Assembly: GCA_029339505.1 (NCBI GenBank)
Contig: JAQISU010000094.1
Span: 5,311,001 to 5,375,000 of the forward strand
Direction: 5' to 3'
From: Unio delphinus
Taxonomy: Eukaryota > Mollusca > Bivalvia > Unionida > Unionidae
DNA length: 64,000 nucleotides
This document shows, piece after piece, positions 22,868 through 30,334 of the stretch (position 1 is its first letter; every line of letters begins with the position of its first letter). The notes under the pieces were generated by a model that ran no database searches, was not told the origin of the DNA, and saw only the letters and a list, made by a program, of their open reading frames with translations. Both the position numbers and the translations under genes were made by a program.

Positions 22868-23083
22868 AGCAGCAGAGAGGGTGAATCCTACAATATTTTT
22901 TGTTTTTATTTTTGATTATACCCCCTCCAAATAACACTTGACCCTTCTCGCGAAAAAATAAGTCTCTGACCCTTGTTTGAAAACATTCGCGTCGCAACGT
23001 CGTTGTCACTCACCCTCTCTGCTGCTAGAACTTTCAGTTCTAGGTTAACCGAATATTTTATCCAGTCCGATACGATATCGTGT
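22868..23083 (+). repeat. Polinton left terminal inverted repeat
   Basis: 216 bp matching the reverse complement of 40982-41197 except at one position (22894 t against c). It starts agcagcagagagggtga, carries an inverted copy of that 17-mer at 23010-23026 and a 19-bp palindrome ctagaactttcagttctag at 23025-23043. The last 12 codons and stop of the ATPase gene lie in its inner end. Confidence 0.97.
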
Positions 23084-23710
23084 CCTAGGGTCTGCTAAAT
23101 TTATTGTCACAAATCCGTGTGGTTTTGACTGAGCGTGACTAAAGAAATTTCTAAACTGATTATGATTCATATCACCGCTGCACCAAGTTTGATGAATATT
23201 TCGTAGCGTATGAGTATCAACGCCGTTAAATACACACAACACATTGCAATTATCTCTGATCACTTTTGGTATTTGTGTGTATCGTTGAGTGACATAGATC
23301 ACATCAGTGTTTTTATGCCTGCCTCGGGAAAATATTCTAGCAGGATTTTTTTGATTATCTAACATGATATCATCGTATACCACTAAATTGTTAATACTTC
23401 CATCGATGTCTTCCACGGAAGGGGCTTCCTCTATATCAGTAATAAACTCAATAAAATCTTCATCGATTTGAAATTCTTTTGCTTTCTCGTTAAAATCCTT
23501 TAGCACTTCATAGCATCGCTGATCGTCTACACTCGGGGCTATTAAATACAATTTGTTCCATTTCATCCATCTCGTTATCAAATTAAGTAGCAGTTGTGTC
23601 TTTCCGCTTCCAGATGGTCCGATTATAATCATTCTAATTGAATTCGGCAACATTTCATGATGTTTAATAGGTTCCCGTCGTCGGGTAGCTGAATAATCAA
23701 TTATATTCAT
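23045..23710 (-). CDS. FtsK/HerA-superfamily (A32-like) genome-packaging ATPase
   Basis: 221 aa. In Polintons, adintoviruses and large DNA viruses this ATPase powers packaging of genomic DNA into the capsid. Walker A is GPSGSGKT at residues 31-38. Walker B is LVVYDDIM around 109-116, with Asp113/Asp114. A conserved VIYVTQRYTQIP stretch follows, as in A32-type ATPases. Length fits the family (about 200-260 aa). The gene starts 17 bp from the divergently transcribed zinc-ribbon ORF; the spacer contains the self-complementary ttatatataa, which could serve as a shared AT-rich promoter. The C-terminal 12 residues are encoded inside the left TIR, so the right TIR carries a headless copy of the gene's 3' end. 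Confidence 0.93.
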   Translation of the reverse strand: MNIIDYSATRRREPIKHHEMLPNSIRMIIIGPSGSGKTQLLLNLITRWMKWNKLYLIAPSVDDQRCYEVLKDFNEKAKEFQIDEDFIEFITDIEEAPSVEDIDGSINNLVVYDDIMLDNQKNPARIFSRGRHKNTDVIYVTQRYTQIPKVIRDNCNVLCVFNGVDTHTLRNIHQTWCSGDMNHNQFRNFFSHAQSKPHGFVTINLADPRTRYRIGLDKIFG

Positions 23711-23727
23711 GCCGTTATATATAAATT
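23711..23727. promoter_or_regulatory. Putative bidirectional promoter between ATPase and zinc-ribbon ORF
   Basis: Only 17 bp separate two divergent start codons. The gap contains the perfect palindrome ttatatataa, which reads as a TATA-like element on both strands. The location would put start sites inside the ORFs under a classical TATA model, so the function is a guess. Confidence 0.35.
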
Positions 23728-23925
23728 ATGGATCTATATTGTGTGAAGTGTAAAAAACGTACTGGCACAGATGACTTGACGACGATTACAACTAAAAATA
23801 ACCGATCAGCGCTTTCTGGTAAATGCGTACAATGTAGTACAAAGAAATTTAGATTTGTTTCTAAACCCAAGGAACTCAAGGAACCTTTAAAAAAAAACGA
23901 GGAGGTGATATCGCAGCCAAATTAG
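23728..23925 (+). CDS. Small zinc-ribbon protein; proposed N-terminal part of a frameshift polyprotein
   Basis: 65 aa, with two CxxC pairs (YCVKCKKRT at the N-terminus and CVQC near residue 35) separated by a basic, Ser/Thr-rich loop. It resembles the small DUF5679-like zinc proteins of some viruses; resemblance is from motif spacing only. It ends eight codons after the heptamer A AAA AAC (23892-23898). A -1 shift there would join its first 57 residues to the downstream PLA2-integrase frame. Without shifting it is a free 65-aa protein. Confidence 0.7.
   Translation: MDLYCVKCKKRTGTDDLTTITTKNNRSALSGKCVQCSTKKFRFVSKPKELKEPLKKNEEVISQPN
23892..23898 (+). promoter_or_regulatory. Candidate -1 programmed ribosomal frameshift site A AAA AAC
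   Basis: The heptamer sits in the zero-frame phase required for tandem slippage (codons AAA AAC). It is in a run of nine A, 27 nt before the zero-frame stop. The -1 frame is open from 23865 to 25217 and has no ATG before the PLA2 domain. No convincing stimulatory pseudoknot at the usual 5-9 nt spacing was seen by eye; a 7-bp complementarity (23934-23940 with 23974-23980) is farther away. Transcriptional slippage on the A-run is an alternative. Confidence 0.6.
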
Positions 23926-25217
23926 CAAAACTCCCTGGAACCCCATGGGCAAAATACCCTGGAGAAAAGCACCTTCCAGGATATAGCTACTGTGGACCGG
24001 GAACAAGACTTGATATCAGACTCAATGATCAAAATCAGCCCCGACCCGGTGAGGAACCAATAAACGCTATTGATAAGGCCTGTCACCTTCATGATGTATC
24101 TTATAAAAGCAGTAATCTGCAGCACAGGCATCTAGCAGATGTGAAATTAATTCATGCGTTAAATGCTATTTCTGATAAATCTTTCAAAGAAAAATTGGCT
24201 TCCTTTTTGATAAAATCGGCTATGAAAAGTAAATTGATGTTAGGGCTGGTAATTAATAACAACATGGAATCTATTTATTATTCCCCAAGAGGATACTGGA
24301 GGGGTAAATCAGCAATCCATAAACTCGCTAGCGCTGCGAAAGTGAAAAAAACCACTGCGGCTCATTGGTTATCCAAACAGGCACTATGGCAAATTTATCT
24401 ACCACCGCCTAAACAAATCAATTTCTCGCATTTTGATGTGACCGGACCCAATGAAGTTCATCAGGCTGATCTATTATTTCTGCCACATGATCGTGGTTAC
24501 AAATACGCATTAACCGTAGTTGATATTGCAAGTCGATACAAAGAAGCAGAACCGTTAAAAACAAAATCAGCCACTGAAGTGGCTTCTGCATTTGAAAGGA
24601 TTTATCGAAGGAGTCCTCTGCACTGGCCAAATCTGTTACAAGTTGACCCGGGCAAGGAATTTCAGGGTGCAGTGTTATCTACAATGAAATATCACAATGT
24701 CGCTATCAGACGAGGGCATACTGCACTGCATCGTGATCAGGCCATTGTAGAACGATTTAATAAAACCCTTGCTGAGCGGTTATTTGGATATCAATACGCA
24801 AAAGAATTCATCCAAGAAAAAAGATCCCGTGAATGGGTTAAAAGGTTACCAGCTGTGATTACTGCACTGAATAACGAGATTACTAGAACCATCAACATGA
24901 AACCTATCAATGCGATTAAAAAGAAGTCAATACCTGAAATAATAATTCAAAAAGATTTTAGCGTTTCCCAACCAATTCTTGGTAGTAATGTCATTGTGAG
25001 GTACTTATACGAACCAGGAGAGCTTGAGGGTGGCACAAAAAGGGCTACTGATCCTATTTGGAGCGTCACTACGCATAAGATATCTAGTATAACACGATCT
25101 ACGGGTAGACTTCCAATCTATAAACTGGATTCAACTGCCCCTCAACGGGGTTTTACTAGACAACAATTACAAGTGATACCTGAGGATACTCAATTACCAC
25201 CGCATGGGCTTAACTAG
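23898..25217 (+). CDS. PLA2-domain/DD35E integrase, expressed by proposed -1 frameshift
   Basis: A 439-aa open frame with two domains. First, a parvovirus-VP1u-like secreted-type phospholipase A2 signature: Ca-loop YCGPG at 23988-24002, then DKACHLHD at 24072-24095 with the catalytic His-Asp pair and a following Tyr. Second, a retrovirus-type integrase: basic N-terminal region, then Asp 24468, Asp 24645 and Glu 24750, i.e. D-59-D-35-E, and a C-terminal basic/SH3-like tail. The integrase inserts the element into host DNA. A PLA2 would act on membranes, as in parvovirus entry, but that role here is inference. No in-frame ATG precedes the PLA2 motifs; the first is in SAMKSK after them, and GTG at 24141 is not a credible eukaryotic start. 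Frameshifting from the upstream zinc-ribbon ORF, or splicing, is needed. The 3' end overlaps the HNH frame of the opposite strand by 8 bp. Confidence 0.88.
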   Translation, partial: RGGDIAAKLAKLPGTPWAKYPGEKHLPGYSYCGPGTRLDIRLNDQNQPRPGEEPINAIDKACHLHDVSYKSSNLQHRHLADVKLIHALNAISDKSFKEKLASFLIKSAMKSKLMLGLVINNNMESIYYSPRGYWRGKSAIHKLASAAKVKKTTAAHWLSKQALWQIYLPPPKQINFSHFDVTGPNEVHQADLLFLPHDRGYKYALTVVDIASRYKEAEPLKTKSATEVASAFERIYRRSPLHWPNLLQVDPGKEFQGAVLSTMKYHNVAIRRGHTALHRDQAIVERFNKTLAERLFGYQYAKEFIQEKRSREWVKRLPAVITALNNEITRTINMKPINAIKKKSIPEIIIQKDFSVSQPILGSNVIVRYLYEPGELEGGTKRATDPIWSVTTHKISSITRSTGRLPIYKLDSTAPQRGFTRQQLQVIPEDTQLPPHGLN

Positions 25218-25425
25218 CACCCTTGCGTCTATTGCACTCAAGACAAGTCAACATCACATTATTTCTGACATGACCGAGATTGTTATTTTTTCTGTCCACG
25301 GTGAATTGGCGAGGATCCTTATCCGAATACTGCCAACGCATTATACAATTGCAACTCGCGCAGTGATTATTCTGTTGTTGCTTCAGAGTAATTATTAATT
25401 CAGCATCAATATCAAATTCTCGTTG
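25210..25425 (-). CDS. HNH-type nuclease domain in the -1 frame downstream of PolB-helicase
   Basis: 71 codons read in the -1 frame relative to the polymerase-helicase ORF, from its slip site to a stop at 25210-25212. The pattern is CxxC, then a TVDR motif, GH, an Asn, and LTCxxCN with a basic end, the standard arrangement of small zinc-bound HNH endonuclease domains (Cys pairs at about domain residues 22/25 and 61/64). The first catalytic position reads DR rather than DH, a variant I believe occurs in related HNH proteins. There is no usable ATG ahead of the first Cys pair, so it is probably made only as a C-terminal extension (predicted 1164 aa in total). Its end abuts the integrase end tail-to-tail, as expected for real coding sequence in a compact element. 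Confidence 0.75.
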   Translation of the reverse strand, partial: QREFDIDAELIITLKQQQNNHCASCNCIMRWQYSDKDPRQFTVDRKNNNLGHVRNNVMLTCLECNRRKGAS

Positions 25426-28400
25426 TTTTTTTTTTTGTCTTGTTGTTTGTAACCGGAGAGTTTTTTATCAATAATATCATCTATTGTGGTGTCATTATCA
25501 TCGCCAATGATTTCATCATCGCCTGACTCTGTCAGGACAATTCTTCGAAGTTGATTTATTTTTCGTACTCTAGACACTGCGAGATAGACTAAATTCGACC
25601 ATTCTATGCGATTATCTACCATCCAAACAGTTGTATCCGATATAGTCAATCCCTGTGAAGAGTGTATAGTTGCTGCATAACCTAGCGTCCATGGGGATTT
25701 ATTAGCACGCAATGCATCTTCAACGACATTGATATCAACCAGCACAATATCATTTAATACGAGAATCTGTCTTTGAAATCCTTCGGATTTTGGTCCTGGA
25801 ATATCAACTTCGATGTTCTGTTTTCGTGTATCCGATGGCCTATAACATAACGGTACTGGAAGTGTTGCAAATTTTTGTTTATGCAATTCAAATAACTTCA
25901 TCTGAAGTGTATCCCTGACTATTTTTCTACTTGCAATGATTAAATCATTTGGTCTCCACGCTTCCCAAAACTCATTCATGGGAGTTTCCGAAATTATTTC
26001 ACGGGCTATTTCACACTGGATTCTATCCGGTTGTAATCTAATTAGTTTCTTAAATTCTTTTAATTCATTATCAAGTGATCTATGATCGGTATCAATTTCT
26101 TCATAATAGTCTACAAAACCCTTTAGCCATTCATGGGGGGATGCACCGACAAATGGTGGAGGTTGGCCGTGATCACCGCACATTACGACTTTTGTATTCT
26201 TCAATAACAACCACTCAAGAAATATTTTTAAGACATCTTCGGACACTGTGTCTATTTCATCATACATGATAATTTCAGGAATAAATTTCTCTCCCATGCG
26301 CTCAGGAGTCCATTTATCTCCCTTCCATCTAAAGAAACTATGATAAGTGCAGGCATTTACCCCTCGTTGTTTCATCTCTCTGGCGAGTCTGTGAGTCGGT
26401 GTTAGCACAATCATGTTTGGATTGGAAACGCTAGCGTTTCTACGGAATAACTCAATTGCCCGGGTTGTTTTTCCTGACCCGCCACAGCCGTTTAAATAAA
26501 CTGTTTTATATCTACAGATTGGATCAGAAATCGGTGGTGCACTAGAAAATTCTGAACACTGATTGCTTTCTAAGTAATTATTTTCAATGGTAACATCTGC
26601 TGATGGAATATAATCATGAAGCATTTCCTTCTTAATTCTCCATGACCCCCAATTCTCGTTGCCAGTAGCCTTAAAATCAGCCATTTTGCTATTTATGTAA
26701 AATGAGTCAGTAGCAACTCTAACTGCGGTGGTAGGAAATCTATTGATCATTGAAAACAGATTGATAGAAGCATAACCAAGCATAGAAGCTCTCAAATATG
26801 TGTACTGCTGATGGTATCCATCAGTGTAAGTAACAATTGTACCCAATTTGGTTCCATCGGACATAAATGCGTCCTTACGATTGACATATAAGCCCCTATT
26901 CGTTAAATCTTTGATTACAAAATCGTATTCAGCATTGTCTATAATCAATCGTGAAGAATATCTCGTATTATCATCTTTGCCACCTTGGGTAAATTTACCG
27001 ATTATTCTTCGTCCAAGATCTTTTGCTTCATTGTTTCTGATTTCAAATAACTGTCTGGACCAATCCATGATTTGTTGTTCATTAAAATCAGGAAACAGTT
27101 TTCGCTCTTCGCTAATTATTTTTTCTAGATCAGGTTGTGGTAACCAGACTGATTTCTGTGCTCGATAGGATATAATTGCTTCACTGACAATTAATGATTT
27201 TAACATCTTACAATCAAGCATATACCGTAATAACACTATTGGCATCCAGTGTTTTTCAGACATGTGTTTACCAATCCAAAGATAACTACACGGATGAAGC
27301 CCTTCAGCCATTTCAAATGATACTACACAAGCGAATCCGGTTAAATCGAAATGTGGCAGTGGTCCATTAATAGCAACACGGGTCATTTCGTGTGTAGGGT
27401 GTCCAAATCGTTTGAAATATTTCTCACACTCTCCATACCCAAGAAAACTTCCTGGATAACATGCAATCATATCAACTGAAATAACGGTATCAGCGGTGTA
27501 TTTTGTGTTCCATAATCCTCCATGGCTGTATTCAAGACAGGACAATTTGACATCTGATAAGAACTCACTTCGGGTTGGTTTCCACGCGTTTTTCTTTCTA
27601 GCAAAATGTGCTGCAACTGATGGTACTGTAAAACAGTTTGCTAATAATTGATCGTTGTCTTCCCCCCCAGAACTCTGGGGAGAAAATTCACTAGCTAGTT
27701 GCTTCATTTGATTATGCAGCTCTTCAGTACGGTACAATTCTCCGTTGGGTCTTACAAACTGATCAAATCTACATTCTTCGTCTGAAGTACTATGAAATAG
27801 CCACACTGACACAGGATCGTTTTTACTCAAATGGTAAATAGCATCAAATAATTTCTGCTCTGAAAAAAACTCTTCGGTTCCAAACAGATATTTTACGGTT
27901 CTATCCCGTGGGAATATTGTTACTGCAGATGACCACGCGTGTTCGTTATGATCAATAATCTGTATTGGGTTTCCATTTTTATTATATTTCGATTCGTATA
28001 ATACTTCTCCGGTGATTGTCCTTACCGATATTGGAAATCTCAATGATGTTTCTAATTTGGCTATATCTTGAATTGTTGCCCCATGCTGTTTCACTGTCAG
28101 TTCCCATTCGGTTATTTTTTTTCGTCTTAGATCAGTTAGTTTATTTCCCCGGGACGCATTTGTGAAGTGTTCTATTATTCGTGTTGCTACACAATTGAGC
28201 CCTGTCGAATATTTCATGGGTGCTAGTTTTGAAATATCAGGTTTTTCATTGAGTGGATATATCCCGTAAACAACTACTGTGACAGGATAAGATCTTTCGT
28301 AGTAGGGTTTATCAATTCCAGTCAAAATTCCTGGTTTTGAATCCTGAGTCACAGTGACAGTTTTTTTGTCCTTAAGAATAGGCTCGTATTTGTCCCTAAT

Positions 28401-28703
28401 TATCCATTTTCCATTATCATGGATAAGGAATTTTATTCGAAAAAAATTTCTTTCTTCCCCAAGACGTGAGATTATCACTGCTGCTTTTTCATCATTCATG
28501 GTAGCGTCAACAACACCATCAATTCGAAATGTTGACCAACAATGAGCTGCCCCATCACGCTTGAATTCATTAAAACAGTCTCTGATTTTACTAATCAAGG
28601 TTCTATCAAGAATTTTATTCTTTGGTGTATCAGAAACTCTATCAAGATTGAATTGAACACTTTTCCAAGGCTTAATTTTCGATAATCTCTCGAACTCCTC
28701 CAT
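25395..28703 (-). CDS. Family-B DNA polymerase fused to SF1 helicase
   Basis: 1102 aa. Residues 1-370 are unrecognised; no clear 3'-5' exonuclease DxE or OTU motif is visible. A protein-primed-PolB type YxGG-like motif (EYSHGGLW, about 391-398) precedes motif A VISVDMIACYPG (Asp411). Motif B is degenerate (LGRRIIGKF, about 563-571). Motif C is VATDSFY, keeping the catalytic Asp666 but replacing the first Asp of DTD by Ala. A complete SF1 helicase follows: Walker A GGSGKTT 741-747, Ia LTPTHRLA 767-774, II YDEID 814-818, III GDHGQPPPF 843-851, V IHSSQGLT 1013-1020, VI LAVSRVRK 1041-1048. It would replicate the element, with unwinding and synthesis on one chain. Codons 1090-1093 form a slip site leading to an HNH domain. 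It starts 24 bp from the divergent Cys-rich gene. Confidence 0.88.
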   Translation of the reverse strand: MEEFERLSKIKPWKSVQFNLDRVSDTPKNKILDRTLISKIRDCFNEFKRDGAAHCWSTFRIDGVVDATMNDEKAAVIISRLGEERNFFRIKFLIHDNGKWIIRDKYEPILKDKKTVTVTQDSKPGILTGIDKPYYERSYPVTVVVYGIYPLNEKPDISKLAPMKYSTGLNCVATRIIEHFTNASRGNKLTDLRRKKITEWELTVKQHGATIQDIAKLETSLRFPISVRTITGEVLYESKYNKNGNPIQIIDHNEHAWSSAVTIFPRDRTVKYLFGTEEFFSEQKLFDAIYHLSKNDPVSVWLFHSTSDEECRFDQFVRPNGELYRTEELHNQMKQLASEFSPQSSGGEDNDQLLANCFTVPSVAAHFARKKNAWKPTRSEFLSDVKLSCLEYSHGGLWNTKYTADTVISVDMIACYPGSFLGYGECEKYFKRFGHPTHEMTRVAINGPLPHFDLTGFACVVSFEMAEGLHPCSYLWIGKHMSEKHWMPIVLLRYMLDCKMLKSLIVSEAIISYRAQKSVWLPQPDLEKIISEERKLFPDFNEQQIMDWSRQLFEIRNNEAKDLGRRIIGKFTQGGKDDNTRYSSRLIIDNAEYDFVIKDLTNRGLYVNRKDAFMSDGTKLGTIVTYTDGYHQQYTYLRASMLGYASINLFSMINRFPTTAVRVATDSFYINSKMADFKATGNENWGSWRIKKEMLHDYIPSADVTIENNYLESNQCSEFSSAPPISDPICRYKTVYLNGCGGSGKTTRAIELFRRNASVSNPNMIVLTPTHRLAREMKQRGVNACTYHSFFRWKGDKWTPERMGEKFIPEIIMYDEIDTVSEDVLKIFLEWLLLKNTKVVMCGDHGQPPPFVGASPHEWLKGFVDYYEEIDTDHRSLDNELKEFKKLIRLQPDRIQCEIAREIISETPMNEFWEAWRPNDLIIASRKIVRDTLQMKLFELHKQKFATLPVPLCYRPSDTRKQNIEVDIPGPKSEGFQRQILVLNDIVLVDINVVEDALRANKSPWTLGYAATIHSSQGLTISDTTVWMVDNRIEWSNLVYLAVSRVRKINQLRRIVLTESGDDEIIGDDNDTTIDDIIDKKLSGYKQQDKKKNNENLILMLN
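25425..25431 (-). promoter_or_regulatory. Second candidate -1 frameshift site A AAA AAC
   Basis: On the minus strand codons 1091-1093 of the polymerase-helicase read AAA AAA AAC within an A11 run, in exactly the phase for -1 slippage. The zero frame stops nine codons later at 25395-25397, while the -1 frame continues into the HNH motif. It is the same heptamer, phase and distance-to-stop as at 23892-23898. Confidence 0.6.
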
Positions 28704-28727
28704 ACTATAATTAAAACAAGTATTTAA
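28704..28727. promoter_or_regulatory. Putative bidirectional promoter, PolB-helicase / Cys-rich gene
   Basis: 24 bp of pure AT-rich sequence (tataattaaaac...) between two divergent ATGs. It repeats the close head-to-head arrangement seen at the ATPase/zinc-ribbon pair. Confidence 0.3.
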
Positions 28728-29069
28728 ATGAAAGATTTAAGTATAATGAATCATTGCAAATGGCTTATGATTGGATCAGTGACACCGTGTAACAAATCAT
28801 GCAGAAATGAATTCTGTTGGTATCATATGCAAAGCTTTCGTCGTGGAAGCCGAGGTCCGTTACCCTGTATTCAATGTGGGGTTGGGGTCAGGGGGAGGTC
28901 GCAATTATGCGTTATGTGCGGCGGCAGACGATACAGGGAACTAAAACGCTATTATGATAAAAAAATAAAAAATACTGTCATTGACCCCAACGATGACAAA
29001 ATAATAAAGACTGCTCAAGATTATATACAGAGACTTATAATTAAACCAAACAATGAATTAGAAAAATAG
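28728..29069 (+). CDS. Cys-rich, probably zinc-binding protein of unknown function
   Basis: 113 aa, not assigned to a family. The N-terminal half has CNKSC, then FCWYH; the centre has two CxxC pairs (PCIQCG and LCVMCG) spaced like a zinc ribbon, followed by a basic helix RRYRELKRYYDKK. Two metal sites and basic patches would suit nucleic-acid or protein binding during replication or regulation, but this is inference. ATG at 28728 is used; an alternative in-frame ATG at 28746 would remove six residues and starts directly at MNHCKW. It is divergent from the polymerase gene. Confidence 0.7.
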   Translation: MKDLSIMNHCKWLMIGSVTPCNKSCRNEFCWYHMQSFRRGSRGPLPCIQCGVGVRGRSQLCVMCGGRRYRELKRYYDKKIKNTVIDPNDDKIIKTAQDYIQRLIIKPNNELEK

Positions 29070-30334
29070 TGTTATTATACAAATGAACCAAGAATTCAGA
29101 CCTCACCCCTCCGTGCTTGTTAATTATGAAGCATTCCGTAATGGTATTATCAGAAAATTCTATTTTCGCGTAGGTCTATAACACCAAGGGAGACTACTCT
29201 TAAATGATATAACCAAGGGAGTTATCATTGTGATTTAGCTTCTGAGTATTGTTTTATAGGTAAAGAAATATTTTTTTTTTTTTTAGTGTTTAAGTCAAAT
29301 ATTCTGTGTCACGTGCGATTAATGCGTATTTCATAACATAGGATGTGATCCGGAGATGCAGGCGTTACAGGATAACACACGTGTATACTTTCTCCCTTAG
29401 ATTGTGTTAACTTGTTTAATGGGTATTGTGATTCAGCGCTGGGCATTGTTTTGTAAGAAAAGACATGTTTTCAAACAATTATATTCTTTGTTCTAGTGTT
29501 TAAGTCAAATATTCTGTCTCATTTAAATACTGTGAAACACCATTAATAAGTAATTCAAGAAAATAAAATAGCACACTTGCGAATTGAATTGAATTGAATA
29601 ATTTGTTTAAAGTGCTTCGTCCGTGAGGCTCTTAGCACTGGTTTGTCCTTCAATAGAAGGTTATTTAATTATCCTGTGGGTGGGAATTGTGCCGCGCACC
29701 CACTAGGCGTTTATGTGATCAGAGATCACTATTTAATTTGGCCGTCACATCTGGTCAATAATTGTACTGACGCGGTGTGATTGGAAGGCCAGGGTGGGTA
29801 GGAATGGAACCTACACACACCCACCCTATCATTCTATTTCCTATCAGTCTGCAAGAGCAATGAAGCGAGAGAAAATTAGCTTTCTCATATCGCTTTTGGC
29901 TGCGTAACATGGTCGTGCAAGCACGAGAATTTACTGCAGCATGGAGCAAGGGTGACGAAGCGCCAAGCGCGCACCTGTAAGTCAAATTCAGTCCAGTTAT
30001 ACTAATGGACAACCTAACAACCAATAATGTGTAAGCCACCTGTGCAATTAACCAAATATCTAAGTTACAAAATATTAATTATCATCCTATAAAAATAGGG
30101 ACTAGTACTAAGTGTACATGTGTAAGTCCCTATTGTATTTAAACTAAAGTGTCTAAGCGACACATAAAAGTGTAGTCAATGGTAGGGGAGTTTGGTTATG
30201 AATTTTGTCGAAGGCATACCAAAAAGGTCATATTTGTCTTTTCAGGGCCAAATGGTTAGTCAAAGAGGGGTGCTCGATACCAAATGAGTCCCCTATTAAT
30301 AATAAAAATGGCAATGAAAGTAGCCCTATTTGGG
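29070..30334. other. Polinton spacer with decayed direct repeats, no gene recognised
   Basis: 1.26 kb between the Cys-rich gene and the Pro/Lys-rich ORF. The run agtgtttaagtcaaatattctgt occurs near 29285 and 29497, and a similar run recurs near 31740. About 29384-29580 is a degenerate direct copy of parts of 31389-31825. Around 29690-29830 there are G/C-rich inverted motifs (gtgggtggg and cccaccc). A 94-codon minus-strand ORF here has no supporting feature. Confidence 0.6.
29384..29580. repeat. Degenerate direct repeat, left copy (partner 31389-31825)
   Basis: It shares with the right copy, in the same order: tctcccttagat(t/g)gtgt; tgtgattcagcg; tgttttcaaac(a/g)attatattctt; and a long block from caaatattctgtctcatttaaatactg to aataaaata(g/a)cacact. 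The right copy includes the region just upstream of the Pro/Lys-rich ORF, so this looks like a segmental duplication including that promoter region. Confidence 0.8.

Noticed and set aside
24141..24143. GTG as integrase start codon
   Set aside because: Eukaryotic elements rarely use GTG, and the frame stays open upstream through a complete PLA2 motif, so this start would discard a real domain.
23865..25217. Simple pseudogene explanation for the zinc-ribbon/PLA2 frame break
   Set aside because: Not excluded, but judged less likely because a second gene on the other strand breaks in the same phase at the same heptamer and all other hallmark genes are open.
29755..30039. 94-codon minus-strand ORF in the Polinton spacer
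   Set aside because: Lies in repeat-like sequence with no recognisable motif, promoter or compositional support.
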